From Gammaproteobacteria bacterium (GTDB taxonomy: Bacteria > Pseudomonadota > Gammaproteobacteria > Steroidobacterales > Woeseiaceae), in assembly GCA_024640305.1 (NCBI GenBank), contig JAHEFG010000043.1, forward strand, positions 186,001 to 250,000: a stretch of DNA of 64,000 nucleotides, read 5' to 3'. Of this stretch, positions 53,942 through 62,001 are shown one piece after another. The stretch's first letter is position 1. Every line of letters begins with the position of its first letter. The notes beneath the pieces are model-generated. The model was not told the origin of the DNA. It searched no databases and worked only from the letters and a program-made list of their open reading frames with translations. The position numbers were made by a program, and so were the translations under genes.

Positions 53942-53952
53942 TTACCGGGCAG

Positions 53953-54984
53953 CTATTTCCTGGATTTAGGTGGGGCCGTCGACGCTCGGATTATCAATTC
54001 GGGTAGCAGGTTGACGGTTCTCACCTTGGAGTCCACATCATTGATTCTTTCCAGCAGTAGTGCTGCGGCCTGCTTGCCTATCTCGTCATGCGGGATGCGC
54101 AGTGATGTGAGTGGGGGAGACAGCCGGTTCATGAACGGCATGTCATTGAAGCCTGTGACCGATATATCTGCAGGGCAACTCAGACCGCGTTCGGCCATCG
54201 CGTCATAGCAACCAAGTGCGAGGAGATCGTTGGCGGCGATTACGGCCGTGAATTTCCGGCGCTTTTCGAGAATCGACACGAAACCTCTGTGGCCCTCTGC
54301 CTCGGTGAATGCTTTGCAATTCAGGATGAGATCGTTATGCGACTTGAATGAACCCTCGCGCATTAACTTCTTGAATGCCAGGAAGCGGTCATGTCCGGTC
54401 GAGGTATCCTGCGGACCACCAAGATAGGCAATCGACTTGTGACCAAGGCCGACGAGATGGGAGACGGCGAGTTCAATGCCATGTTCATCATCATTGATCA
54501 CAGCAGTCACTGAATGTGTATCTATGGTTCGGTTAACCAGCACCAGTGGCACGTGGTCTTCGACAATGGTGCTAACGACGGCGTCCAGTCGATGTGCGGT
54601 GGCGAGAATCAGGCCGTCCACATTGCGTGACATTAGCGACTGCACAATTGCAGTTTCATTTTTCTGGTTGTTATCGGAATCGGCAAGTATGGCGATATAT
54701 CCCCGGTCGGCCAGCGTTTTCTCTATTTGTCGAATGATTGGGGGAAAAAGCGGGTTGGTTAAATCAGGTATGACAACGCCAATCGTATGTGTGCGCCCGG
54801 TTCGGAGTCCGTAAGCGAGCGAGCTGCGCGCATACCCCATTTCGGCCGCAATTCGGGTAACCCGATCAGCAACCGGGCCGGAAACCATCGACCGAGTCTC
54901 CGGGTTGAGAACTCGGGAGACCGTGGATGGATGAACCTTCGCCTTGGCAGCGACATCCTTGATATTGACGTTTCTTTTCGCCAT
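53953..54984 (-). CDS. LacI-family transcriptional regulator
   Basis: 343 residues. The helix-turn-helix is VNIKDVAAKAKVHPSTVSRVLNPE, the hinge helix SSLAYGLRTGRTHTIGV, and the effector domain begins PDLTNPLFPPIIRQIEKTLADRGY and ends with MNRLSPPLTSLRIPHDEIG. It resembles the regulator at 7063-8091 over its whole length. It lies between the SuyAB-like genes (convergent) and the TauE/SafE gene (same direction, 94 bases apart). The TGCAAACGATTGCA site at 55973 is within 1 kb, so it is a good candidate to bind that family of sites. Ligand unknown. Confidence 0.88.
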   Translation of the reverse strand: MAKRNVNIKDVAAKAKVHPSTVSRVLNPETRSMVSGPVADRVTRIAAEMGYARSSLAYGLRTGRTHTIGVVIPDLTNPLFPPIIRQIEKTLADRGYIAILADSDNNQKNETAIVQSLMSRNVDGLILATAHRLDAVVSTIVEDHVPLVLVNRTIDTHSVTAVINDDEHGIELAVSHLVGLGHKSIAYLGGPQDTSTGHDRFLAFKKLMREGSFKSHNDLILNCKAFTEAEGHRGFVSILEKRRKFTAVIAANDLLALGCYDAMAERGLSCPADISVTGFNDMPFMNRLSPPLTSLRIPHDEIGKQAAALLLERINDVDSKVRTVNLLPELIIRASTAPPKSRK

Positions 54985-55078
54985 ATAAATTTAGTGGTCT
55001 ACCGGCTGCACCCTCATTTTGAAAACAAGAATCCGAATCTACAGGTCACACAGCCTGACAGCAATGAGCAGCTGTGCG

Positions 55079-55843
55079 TTACGTCGGTATAGAACGCACA
55101 ATATCGATGACGAGTTTGAGCTCCATCGCAATGAAGAGCGCTACCAGGATATTGTGAAACGCTTTTTCGCTGATGCTCCGTGACCAGCGGATCCCGAGCT
55201 GCGTGAACAGCAGTGTTGGCACAACGACAATAAGCCCGATTGTCAGTCTCTCCGGCGTGAATAGCTGCAGTTCGAACATTGCAACAATCTGCGCAACACT
55301 GAATATCAGGAATGTAAATGCGGTCGCAAACGCATAGGTTTCCCTGACCAGGCCAGATGCGTGAAAGTACGGCGCAACAATGGGCGCAGATATTCCGCTG
55401 GCCCCCTGTATGGTGCCGGCGGCGATACCCAGAATGGAACCGAAGCCGCCGCTGCCGCTGAAATATCGGTCATATGATCGCCTGGAGAAGTACTGCAACA
55501 GGTAAACGCCCAGCCAGATGGCAAGTATCAACTTCAACCAGTGATCGTCGAGAACCGACAAAAGCCAGGTTCCCAGCACGCCGCCCACCAGCCCAAGCAC
55601 CAGGAACCCTTTATGTTCCCGCAGTATTGCCCACTTTCTGTGAGTAGCGACAAGCCAGCCGTTCGCAGCAAAACCCGGCAGCACCATAAGCACGACGGCT
55701 TCTTCGACGCTCGTGAATGACGCCAGCACTGGTACAGCCAATATCGGCAAGCCGACCCCGGTTATGCCCTTGGCGAATGCCCCCAGGCCTATGGTCACCA
55801 TGGCTAACACCAACAAGCCTAAGCTGATCGAACTCATGTCCAT
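55079..55843 (-). CDS. TauE/SafE family membrane protein (sulfite/organosulfonate exporter type)
   Basis: 254 residues with eight hydrophobic segments. The TauE/SafE repeats are recognisable: GLGAFAKGITGVGLPILAVPVLASF near the N-terminus and GSILGIAAGTIQGASGISAPIVAPYF in the second half. Members export sulfite or sulfoacetate, or import other anions (CuyZ, SafE, TauE). Its place next to the SuyAB-like genes fits the export of sulfite. It is transcribed away from the dehydrogenase gene at 56025, and a LacI-type operator lies between. Confidence 0.82.
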   Translation of the reverse strand: MDMSSISLGLLVLAMVTIGLGAFAKGITGVGLPILAVPVLASFTSVEEAVVLMVLPGFAANGWLVATHRKWAILREHKGFLVLGLVGGVLGTWLLSVLDDHWLKLILAIWLGVYLLQYFSRRSYDRYFSGSGGFGSILGIAAGTIQGASGISAPIVAPYFHASGLVRETYAFATAFTFLIFSVAQIVAMFELQLFTPERLTIGLIVVVPTLLFTQLGIRWSRSISEKAFHNILVALFIAMELKLVIDIVRSIPT

Positions 55844-55940
55844 AGGTTGATCCTCTTGCTTTTCGACGCCTGAGCCACCGGCATCGGTCAGCTGGCGTCA
55901 GGCCTGTGCATGCCCGGGGTGCTTAGGGCGCCGCTCAAAC

Positions 55941-55968
55941 TTGCTTAAAGTTGATGACACTTTATAAT
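55941..55968 (+). promoter_or_regulatory. probable promoter of the hydroxyacid dehydrogenase gene (56025)
   Basis: TTGCTT (55941-55946) and a consensus TATAAT (55963-55968) are spaced by 16 bases. The LacI-type operator starts 5 bases after the -10, covering the transcription start. Confidence 0.6.
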
Positions 55969-55972
55969 GGCG

Positions 55973-55986
55973 TGCAAACGATTGCA
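55973..55986. promoter_or_regulatory. LacI-type operator, TGCAAACGATTGCA
   Basis: A 14-base site with arms TGCAA/TTGCA and central CG, identical to the core of the 10381 site. It lies 39 bases before the dehydrogenase ATG and in the shared region with the TauE/SafE gene. Confidence 0.7.
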
Positions 55987-56024
55987 TTAATCTTACACTA
56001 TTTAGATCGAAAAGCAGGTATCAA

Positions 56025-56963
56025 ATGAATAATGAAAAAAATAACCTGTCACACAGTCTGGGCTGGATAGGCGCGGGTCGCATGGGTTTTGCCATGGCAA
56101 AGCGGCTGCTTGAGGCTGGTGGTGATGTAACGGTCTACAACCGCACGCGCGCCAAAGCGGAACCGCTGGAGTCCTTTGGGGCGCGGATTGTTGATACGCC
56201 GGCTGAGCTTGCTGATCGCGATGTGGTTTTTACCATGGTATCCAGTGCGGATGACCTCTACAGCGTCGTTTGCGGGGAAAATGGCCTTTTGAGCGGATCC
56301 GGCGCACCGAAGCTGCTTATCGATTGCTCAAGCGTTTCCGAGGAAGGCTCTACCCGGGTCAGAGAGGCTTTGCGGGAGCGTGGTTGCGAGATGCTATCCG
56401 CACCGGTCAGCGGCAATGCGAAGGTAATCAAGGCAGGCCTGCTTACTATTGTCGCGTCCGGGCCGGAGTCCGCTTTCGCGATGGCCGAGCCATACCTGCA
56501 AGCCATTGGTGTAGGCGTCACCTATGTGGGTAAGGGCGAACTGGCGCGCATGGTCAAGATCTGCCACAACGTTTTGCTCGGCGTTGTGACGCAAAGCCTG
56601 GCAGAAATCACTGTGCTTGCAGAGAAAGGCGGCGTCTCACGGCATGCTCTGCTGGATTTTATTAACGGCAGCGTTATGGGGTCGATGTTCACGCGCTACA
56701 AGTCACCAGCATTTGTAAATCTGGACTGGACGCCGACGTTTACGGCGCCGTTGCTGCGCAAGGATATGGACCTTGGGCTGTCCGCCGGAGAAAAGCTTGG
56801 CGTACCTTTGCCTGTTGCTGCGGCCACTCGCGAAATCGTGCAGCAGGCGATCGATGCAGGTGAGACAGAACGTGACTTTGGTATTTTGCTGGAGCTTCAG
56901 GCGGAAGCCTCGGGCATGAAACTGACTCCGGAAAATGTCGATGTGGATGACGGACTAAGCTAG
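56025..56963 (+). CDS. NAD(P)-dependent beta-hydroxyacid dehydrogenase (3-hydroxyisobutyrate dehydrogenase family)
   Basis: 312 residues. The Rossmann motif is GWIGAGRMGFAMAKRLLEAGG, the substrate loop is SAPVSGNAKVIKAG, and the catalytic Lys is in ELARMVKICHNVLLG. YNRTRAKA suggests NADP use. The family reduces or oxidises small beta-hydroxyacids and semialdehydes. It lacks the GRT loop that I recall for YihU-type sulfolactaldehyde reductase, so a sulfonate role is not shown by motif. It has its own promoter with a LacI-type operator and is convergent with an aldehyde dehydrogenase gene. Confidence 0.86.
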   Translation: MNNEKNNLSHSLGWIGAGRMGFAMAKRLLEAGGDVTVYNRTRAKAEPLESFGARIVDTPAELADRDVVFTMVSSADDLYSVVCGENGLLSGSGAPKLLIDCSSVSEEGSTRVREALRERGCEMLSAPVSGNAKVIKAGLLTIVASGPESAFAMAEPYLQAIGVGVTYVGKGELARMVKICHNVLLGVVTQSLAEITVLAEKGGVSRHALLDFINGSVMGSMFTRYKSPAFVNLDWTPTFTAPLLRKDMDLGLSAGEKLGVPLPVAAATREIVQQAIDAGETERDFGILLELQAEASGMKLTPENVDVDDGLS

Positions 56964-57018
56964 ACAAGCGCAAAACCTGGTGGTGCTGCGTGTCGGCACC
57001 CACACGTAAGGCAACAAT

Positions 57019-58605
57019 CTATTTCAATGGCGGAACCGACCAGTTCTCGGGCAACGAGCCCTGGTCGAAGATGATTTCCCGGTGCCCACTCCACGTTGCA
57101 ATAATCGCTTCGGGAGTGCCGATGCCGGCAGCTCTCGGATCCCCGCTCGGGCCGAACCAATGGTTCTGTGGTGCGCCGGTTGTCCTGGCCCGCATGCCGC
57201 AATAGGTCGTGCCGTTTACCGTGGCGCCGAGCACCTTGTTTTGAAATTCGGCGTTTGCGCTGACAACGGCCGCCGTCAGGTGATGTGACATTTTCTCGAA
57301 CAGGCTCAGTACCGTGCCGAGCTCATCATCGTTGTAGCTCGCGATAATCTGGAACGGACCGAAAAGCTCAGTCGTCAACAGATCGAAGTGACCGTTGCTG
57401 AGTTGTGACAGCGGAACCCTGATGGCGGTCGGTTCATAGGCACCGTAGCAGTCGGGTATCTCGTGGCCGGTCAATGGCGCGCCGCCAAACAAGAGCTCCG
57501 ATCCGTCAACGGCCAGCACCGCGTCTACGTGCGACTGAATTTGCTTGTTCGTCCATGACAGAACCGGCCCAACGGTCAGGTCTGCCAGATTGCGCCTGCT
57601 TGCGAGTGTTTCCAGTTTTGGCAACAGGTCATCGACCCAGTTATCGTGAACGAACAAGATGCTTTGAGCCGAACACTTTTGCCCGGCCGCGTTGTAGGCA
57701 TCTTCATCTGATTGCCAGGCAACGTAGCCGGCCCATCGCTCGTCGAAATCGGGGCCAATAATCTTCCAGTCAAAACCTGCATCTTCGAGTCGAACTCGAC
57801 CGTTAACGGTGGCCGACACACTTTCTGCAACTGAGCTGGATCCTGTGAACTGGACCAATCGTATCTTGTCGGGTGCGGAGCTGATCAGTTCGCCCATGCG
57901 CTCGCCGCGGCAGTGAAGGAGGTCAATGTCGTTTGGATCAAGGCCGCAGTGAATGAGTAGTCTCAAGAACTGCTCGAAGACTACGCTGACTTTTGAGTCA
58001 ACTTTGACCAATGGACGGTTGCCCATGAACAGCGCGCCCATTGCCTGTAAGGCCGGTATTTCGAGAGGGAAGTTGAAAGGCGCGACGACAATCACGGGGC
58101 CAAAGGGCCAGCGGTAGCCGCGAGATTCCTGGCCCGTGTGGTCGCCCGGGTTTGAGAACCCGCGCCCCAGGAATCGAACACCGTCGCCCGCGAAGTTCTC
58201 AAGGAAGACGCGAGTGACGACGACTTCATTCAGGCACTGTTGCCAGCTCTTCGGCATTACTCGCTGTGTCAGCTTCACAAAAAAAGACTCAACGTCCGGT
58301 GTGGCAAGCAGCGCCGCGGCCTTTGCACACACGCGACCGAGATGGACGTAGCGATCGACGTTCTTCATCGGATTGTGCAAGCCGGTTTTGGGACAAGCGG
58401 CAATACCGTCCATGAAAGGTGCCGTGTTGCTTGTGTCAGGTACTTCAAGAAACTGGCCGCCGGTCAAAGGGTCAACAATGTCGTCCCGAATACTCGACTC
58501 GGATAACCATTTTCCCGCAACGAGGTTCTGAACGTGTCCCGGGGACTGCGTTGTCATTCCCTCGAAAGGGTCAACGGTTGCGAAATCGACTTGTTTGTTT
58601 GACAT
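57019..58605 (-). CDS. aldehyde dehydrogenase family protein
   Basis: About 528 residues from the ATG at 58605 (MSNKQVDFATVDPFEGM), which has GGAG 8 bases upstream; a Met at 58656 would extend it with an unmatched tail. ALDH features are FGPVIVVAPFNFPLEIPALQAMGALFMGNRPLVKVDS, VQFTGSSSVAESV and the catalytic Cys in AAGQKCSAQSILF. The layout resembles the 1-pyrroline-5-carboxylate dehydrogenase branch. It would oxidise an aldehyde or semialdehyde to the acid. Near a sulfo-lyase it could act on sulfolactaldehyde, but that is only an inference from position. Confidence 0.82.
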   Translation of the reverse strand: MSNKQVDFATVDPFEGMTTQSPGHVQNLVAGKWLSESSIRDDIVDPLTGGQFLEVPDTSNTAPFMDGIAACPKTGLHNPMKNVDRYVHLGRVCAKAAALLATPDVESFFVKLTQRVMPKSWQQCLNEVVVTRVFLENFAGDGVRFLGRGFSNPGDHTGQESRGYRWPFGPVIVVAPFNFPLEIPALQAMGALFMGNRPLVKVDSKVSVVFEQFLRLLIHCGLDPNDIDLLHCRGERMGELISSAPDKIRLVQFTGSSSVAESVSATVNGRVRLEDAGFDWKIIGPDFDERWAGYVAWQSDEDAYNAAGQKCSAQSILFVHDNWVDDLLPKLETLASRRNLADLTVGPVLSWTNKQIQSHVDAVLAVDGSELLFGGAPLTGHEIPDCYGAYEPTAIRVPLSQLSNGHFDLLTTELFGPFQIIASYNDDELGTVLSLFEKMSHHLTAAVVSANAEFQNKVLGATVNGTTYCGMRARTTGAPQNHWFGPSGDPRAAGIGTPEAIIATWSGHREIIFDQGSLPENWSVPPLK

Positions 58606-58691
58606 TTCCTGGCTCCAATTCTGGGTTCGCGAGGCGCCATGCTCTAGGCGATTCAAAAGCGCGCAGATGCGATCCTATCATTGTGTAGCAC

Positions 58692-58721
58692 AAGAAAAAG
58701 GCGCCTCAACTGAGGCGCCTT
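58692..58721 (-). terminator. rho-independent terminator after the acidic secreted protein gene
   Basis: On the minus strand a stem AAGGCGCCTC/GAGGCGCCTT (10 base pairs, four-base loop) is followed by TTTTTC. It lies 42 bases beyond the stop of the gene at 58763-59878, before the aldehyde dehydrogenase start. Confidence 0.85.
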
Positions 58722-58762
58722 CCCTTTCCCTGCTAAATGCCTTCAGAGACAGACTCGGGGGG

Positions 58763-59878
58763 TTAGTCGTCCTCGCCATCCGCGCAAAATGCGTCGGGCG
58801 ACAATTTGCATAGTTGTTCAAGCAGGGCTTCAGGGTCGTCGATTTCACACTGCGGCTCGCTCAATATGTCGAGCGAATCGCCAACGCAAATCAGCTCTTC
58901 CCGTTCTCCGGTGATTTCTTCGTCTTCCATAGCGACGGCCAGCACGAAGCCTGTTCCCGGCAGGTAGTACTTGTATTCTGTCGACTCGGGATCAACCGGA
59001 GCAAAGTCGAAGGTTTGCAGGCATCCGCCAGCGCACGGGAATTTTTCATTTTCCTCGCTGGGGCTAGCTGCAAGACTGACGTATTGAACGATGTCCTCGG
59101 CTTCTCCGGGGGAGAATTCCTGTCTGTGCGCCTCGCCAGGTACGGGGAAAGCCTGGACAAGAGTACCCGCTTTTGCGTAATCAATGCCGGCTTCAAATGA
59201 ACCGTCGATGTCGCGAAGCACGCCGTCTTCATAGTTGCGCGATACTTCCCCACAATAGTAGACGTTGCCAACGGCGTCCTGGGCAAACCAGTCATCGGTG
59301 GCTTCGACAGCTTCATACTCAACTCCGTCACCTTCGTCTGACACTTCTACAACGATGTCGACAACCACACGGCACAGTACGCCGAGGATTTCACGAGACT
59401 CGTCAGTGACGTGAACAACAACAGTCTCCTCTTCCTCTTCACCGGCACGCAGTACATAAGTGTGGCCTGCCTGGACGGATACGAATGGATTGACGCTATA
59501 CAAGTCCGGCACATCATCGGGATCGATGAATTCGATACCTGGATCGAGCAGGGGGTCCGGGTCGTAGCGATCTTCGTCCAGAACTTCGCAGGCATCTACT
59601 CGCGCCTCGTGGACATCCCCGCACTCTTCCAGATCTTCAGCTCGAGCGGTGTTGGCATCGACGTAACAGGACCATCGATCAGCCTGGTCAGAAATGTGCT
59701 GGCAGCTGGCTACCGTCGTGTTCAAGTCATCGCGAGCGTCATAACGACACGCGCGAAGCATCGAACCAGCAGACTTTTCACAATTTGATGGGCTGTCATG
59801 GCGGCCCCACGCCTGTGCGGGTGGCATTGAAAATGCCGTTGCCAGTACCGCCACGTAAATAACTCTCTTTATCCACAT
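58763..59878 (-). CDS. acidic, Cys-containing secreted protein of unknown function
   Basis: About 371 residues from the ATG at 59878, with AGGGGAA upstream and a signal peptide ending PPAQAWG. I do not recognise the family. The mature protein is strongly acidic with many Asp and Glu. It has 13 or so Cys, including clusters near the N-terminus (NCEKSAGSMLRACRYDARDD, ASCQHI, WSCYVD, EECGDVHEARVDACE) that suggest disulfides. Later parts are rich in beta-strand-like segments. No transmembrane segment follows the signal. A strong terminator ends the gene, so it is a single transcription unit. Its function is not inferable from the neighbours. Confidence 0.7.
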   Translation of the reverse strand: MWIKRVIYVAVLATAFSMPPAQAWGRHDSPSNCEKSAGSMLRACRYDARDDLNTTVASCQHISDQADRWSCYVDANTARAEDLEECGDVHEARVDACEVLDEDRYDPDPLLDPGIEFIDPDDVPDLYSVNPFVSVQAGHTYVLRAGEEEEETVVVHVTDESREILGVLCRVVVDIVVEVSDEGDGVEYEAVEATDDWFAQDAVGNVYYCGEVSRNYEDGVLRDIDGSFEAGIDYAKAGTLVQAFPVPGEAHRQEFSPGEAEDIVQYVSLAASPSEENEKFPCAGGCLQTFDFAPVDPESTEYKYYLPGTGFVLAVAMEDEEITGEREELICVGDSLDILSEPQCEIDDPEALLEQLCKLSPDAFCADGEDD

Positions 59879-59969
59879 AATATTCCCCTTGCTCAGTTCG
59901 TCGCTCTTCATGTTTCGCTGTGTACTTAGATGGGAATAGAGGCAAAAACCGGTCGCTCATGCCGTATAC

Positions 59970-59991
59970 GCCCTTTTGTTTGTAAAAGGGC
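59970..59991. other. perfect hairpin upstream of the SstT gene
   Basis: GCCCTTTT and AAAAGGGC form an 8-base perfect stem with a six-base loop (GTTTGT). No T-run follows on either side. It lies in the gap between the divergent secreted-protein and SstT genes, and could be a regulatory hairpin in the SstT leader. No known riboswitch is evident. Confidence 0.3.
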
Positions 59992-60029
59992 CCTTGCCAG
60001 GAGTGCGATTTGAGGCTCGACACGTAATA

Positions 60030-61241
60030 ATGGGTCGCATGCAAAGACAATCACTAATAAGTCGAATAATGTCGGGCAGCCTCGTGCTGCAGATTTCAGC
60101 CGGCCTGGTCGCCGGTATTGCCTTGTCGCTGCTCGCGCCGGACGCGGCAAAAGCCTCGATGCTTCTCGGTACCCTGTTTGTCCAGGCACTCAAGGCCGTG
60201 GCACCGATTCTCGTGTTGGTGCTGGTCGCATCGGCAATCGCGAACCGCCGCACGAGTCACACCTCGCAGTTACGGCCAATTGTGTTGATGTACCTGGCAG
60301 GCACAGTGGCAGCAGCACTCCTGGCCGTGACCATGAGCAGCCTGTTCCCGACGACGCTTGCGTTGCAGATGACCGATGTAGATGCGAACGCGCCGCAGGG
60401 TATTACCGAGGTCCTCGGCGGGTTACTGCAAAAACTCGTCGACAACCCGATTAGTGCGATTCAGGACGGCAACTTCATCGGCATTCTTGTCTGGGGTGTA
60501 TTGCTAGGCATATTCTTGCATCACGCCGCTGATTCCACGCGGCAAATGCTTGCCGATATCGCGGACGCCGTTACGCACATCGTGCGTATCGTTATTCGTC
60601 TTGCACCAATCGGAATTTTCGGACTCGTCGCCGGTAACCTTGCGGAGTCCGGGTTTTCGGCGCTCGGAGGCTACGCACGCATCCTGTCCGTATTGCTCGG
60701 CAGCATGCTAATCATGGCGCTGCTTATTAACCCGTTACTCGTCTGGATCAAGACACGAAGAAATCCCTACCCGATTGTGTTCGCGGCGCTCCGGGAAAGC
60801 GGCGTTACCGCATTCTTCACTCGCAGTTCGGCGGCAAATATTCCGGTTAACCTCGCACTGTGCGAACGCCTCGATCTGGAAAAGGATACCTACGCGGTGT
60901 CTATACCGCTTGGAGCCACAATTAATATGGGCGGGGCGGCCATCACTATAACGGTGCTCACGCTCGCTGCGGCACATACTTTGGGTATCACTGTGGACCT
61001 GCCCACGGCGTTGTTGCTAAGTGTTGTGGCAGCGTTGTCTGCTTGTGGTGCATCAGGCGTAGCCGGTGGGTCGCTGTTGCTCATCCCATTGAGTTGCAGC
61101 CTGTTCGGCATATCCAATGACATAGCGATGCAGGTCGTTGCTGTCGGTTTTGTTATCAGCATTTTGCAGGATTCAGCAGAGACCGCGCTTAACAGCTCAA
61201 CTGATGTCGTGTTCACGGCTGCTTTCGCCGCCAAGGATTGA
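60030..61241 (+). CDS. sstT: serine/threonine:sodium symporter, SstT (DAACS family)
   Basis: About 403 residues; the ATG at 60030 or 60039 begins a short cytoplasmic tail ([19 protein letters not shown]). Family marks are the re-entrant [48 protein letters not shown] and the C-terminal [22 protein letters not shown]. These match SstT more closely than the dicarboxylate carriers. It imports serine and threonine with sodium. It is not evidently tied to the catabolic regulon; no LacI-type operator precedes it. Confidence 0.86.
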   Translation: MGRMQRQSLISRIMSGSLVLQISAGLVAGIALSLLAPDAAKASMLLGTLFVQALKAVAPILVLVLVASAIANRRTSHTSQLRPIVLMYLAGTVAAALLAVTMSSLFPTTLALQMTDVDANAPQGITEVLGGLLQKLVDNPISAIQDGNFIGILVWGVLLGIFLHHAADSTRQMLADIADAVTHIVRIVIRLAPIGIFGLVAGNLAESGFSALGGYARILSVLLGSMLIMALLINPLLVWIKTRRNPYPIVFAALRESGVTAFFTRSSAANIPVNLALCERLDLEKDTYAVSIPLGATINMGGAAITITVLTLAAAHTLGITVDLPTALLLSVVAALSACGASGVAGGSLLLIPLSCSLFGISNDIAMQVVAVGFVISILQDSAETALNSSTDVVFTAAFAAKD

Positions 61242-61278
61242 CCCAATTTCTGGCGCGACACCCCTGGCAGGATTTAAT

Positions 61279-61998
61279 TTGGGTCGAATATTTCGATATA
61301 CGATATTAATTTTCGCTGTGGTCGGGGCTTCTTCGGTCAGTGCGCAGGAGAACGCGCGGCCGAATGCGACGATCGACTTCAGTCTCTACCCGTATCAACG
61401 CACAGTCGAAGATGATGTGGACTTCTCAGTGACTATGAATGCTTCGCTGCCCGGACGTTTTTCGTATTTTGGCTACGTTAACATGCAGGGCGTCGCTACA
61501 AGCGGATCCACATCGTTCGCGCGCTCCGAGCAAAATCTTCGCTACACAATGTCCGATAAGCTGCCGGTCGATCTGAACATCCAGGGGGTGTTTGCTGGCG
61601 GGGCCGGTGACGACTTTTATCAGCTTGGATTTAGCTGGCGCGTTCACGACACAGCTCCGTGGCGAGACTTTTTTGCCCGCATCAATCTGATCTATCGGAT
61701 GAATTTTCATCTAAAGCGTTATTCGGTTGACGATGCAGGCGCCTGGCAGATGGAACACTTTTTTAAAATGACATTCCCGTCACTGTCAGAACGTCTATAC
61801 CTTAGCGGCTTTGTTGACCAGACTTTCAATCAGGAGCTGCCCGAAACGCTGCCTGACAGCCCGATTATTGCCGAGGTTCAGCTCGGCGTGAGAATGTTTG
61901 ATCACTTCTACGCGATTACTGAATATCGTGTTAATCAACGCCGGGTGGGTGACGAAAAAAACCTCGCCATCGGCATCGAATACAAGGTTCGCTGGTAG
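61279..61998 (+). CDS. small outer-membrane beta-barrel protein, function unknown
   Basis: About 239 residues from a TTG at 61279 with AGGA 8-9 bases upstream (NLGRIFRYTILIFAVVGASSVSAQE); the open frame from 61138 overlaps sstT. A signal peptide is cleaved near VSAQEN. The rest has alternating amphipathic strands (FSYFGYVNMQG, YQLGFSWRV, RMNFHLKRYSV, YAITEYRVNQRR, AIGIEYKVRW) and ends in Trp, as outer-membrane barrels do. I do not recognise a family. Its 3' end lies 3 bases from the convergent aminotransferase gene. Confidence 0.6.
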   Translation: MGRIFRYTILIFAVVGASSVSAQENARPNATIDFSLYPYQRTVEDDVDFSVTMNASLPGRFSYFGYVNMQGVATSGSTSFARSEQNLRYTMSDKLPVDLNIQGVFAGGAGDDFYQLGFSWRVHDTAPWRDFFARINLIYRMNFHLKRYSVDDAGAWQMEHFFKMTFPSLSERLYLSGFVDQTFNQELPETLPDSPIIAEVQLGVRMFDHFYAITEYRVNQRRVGDEKNLAIGIEYKVRW

Positions 61999-62001
61999 CG
62001 T

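Noticed and set aside
56025-56963. Naming the dehydrogenase YihU (sulfolactaldehyde reductase)
   Set aside because: The GRT loop that I recall for YihU is replaced by the common PVSGN loop, so only the family can be given.
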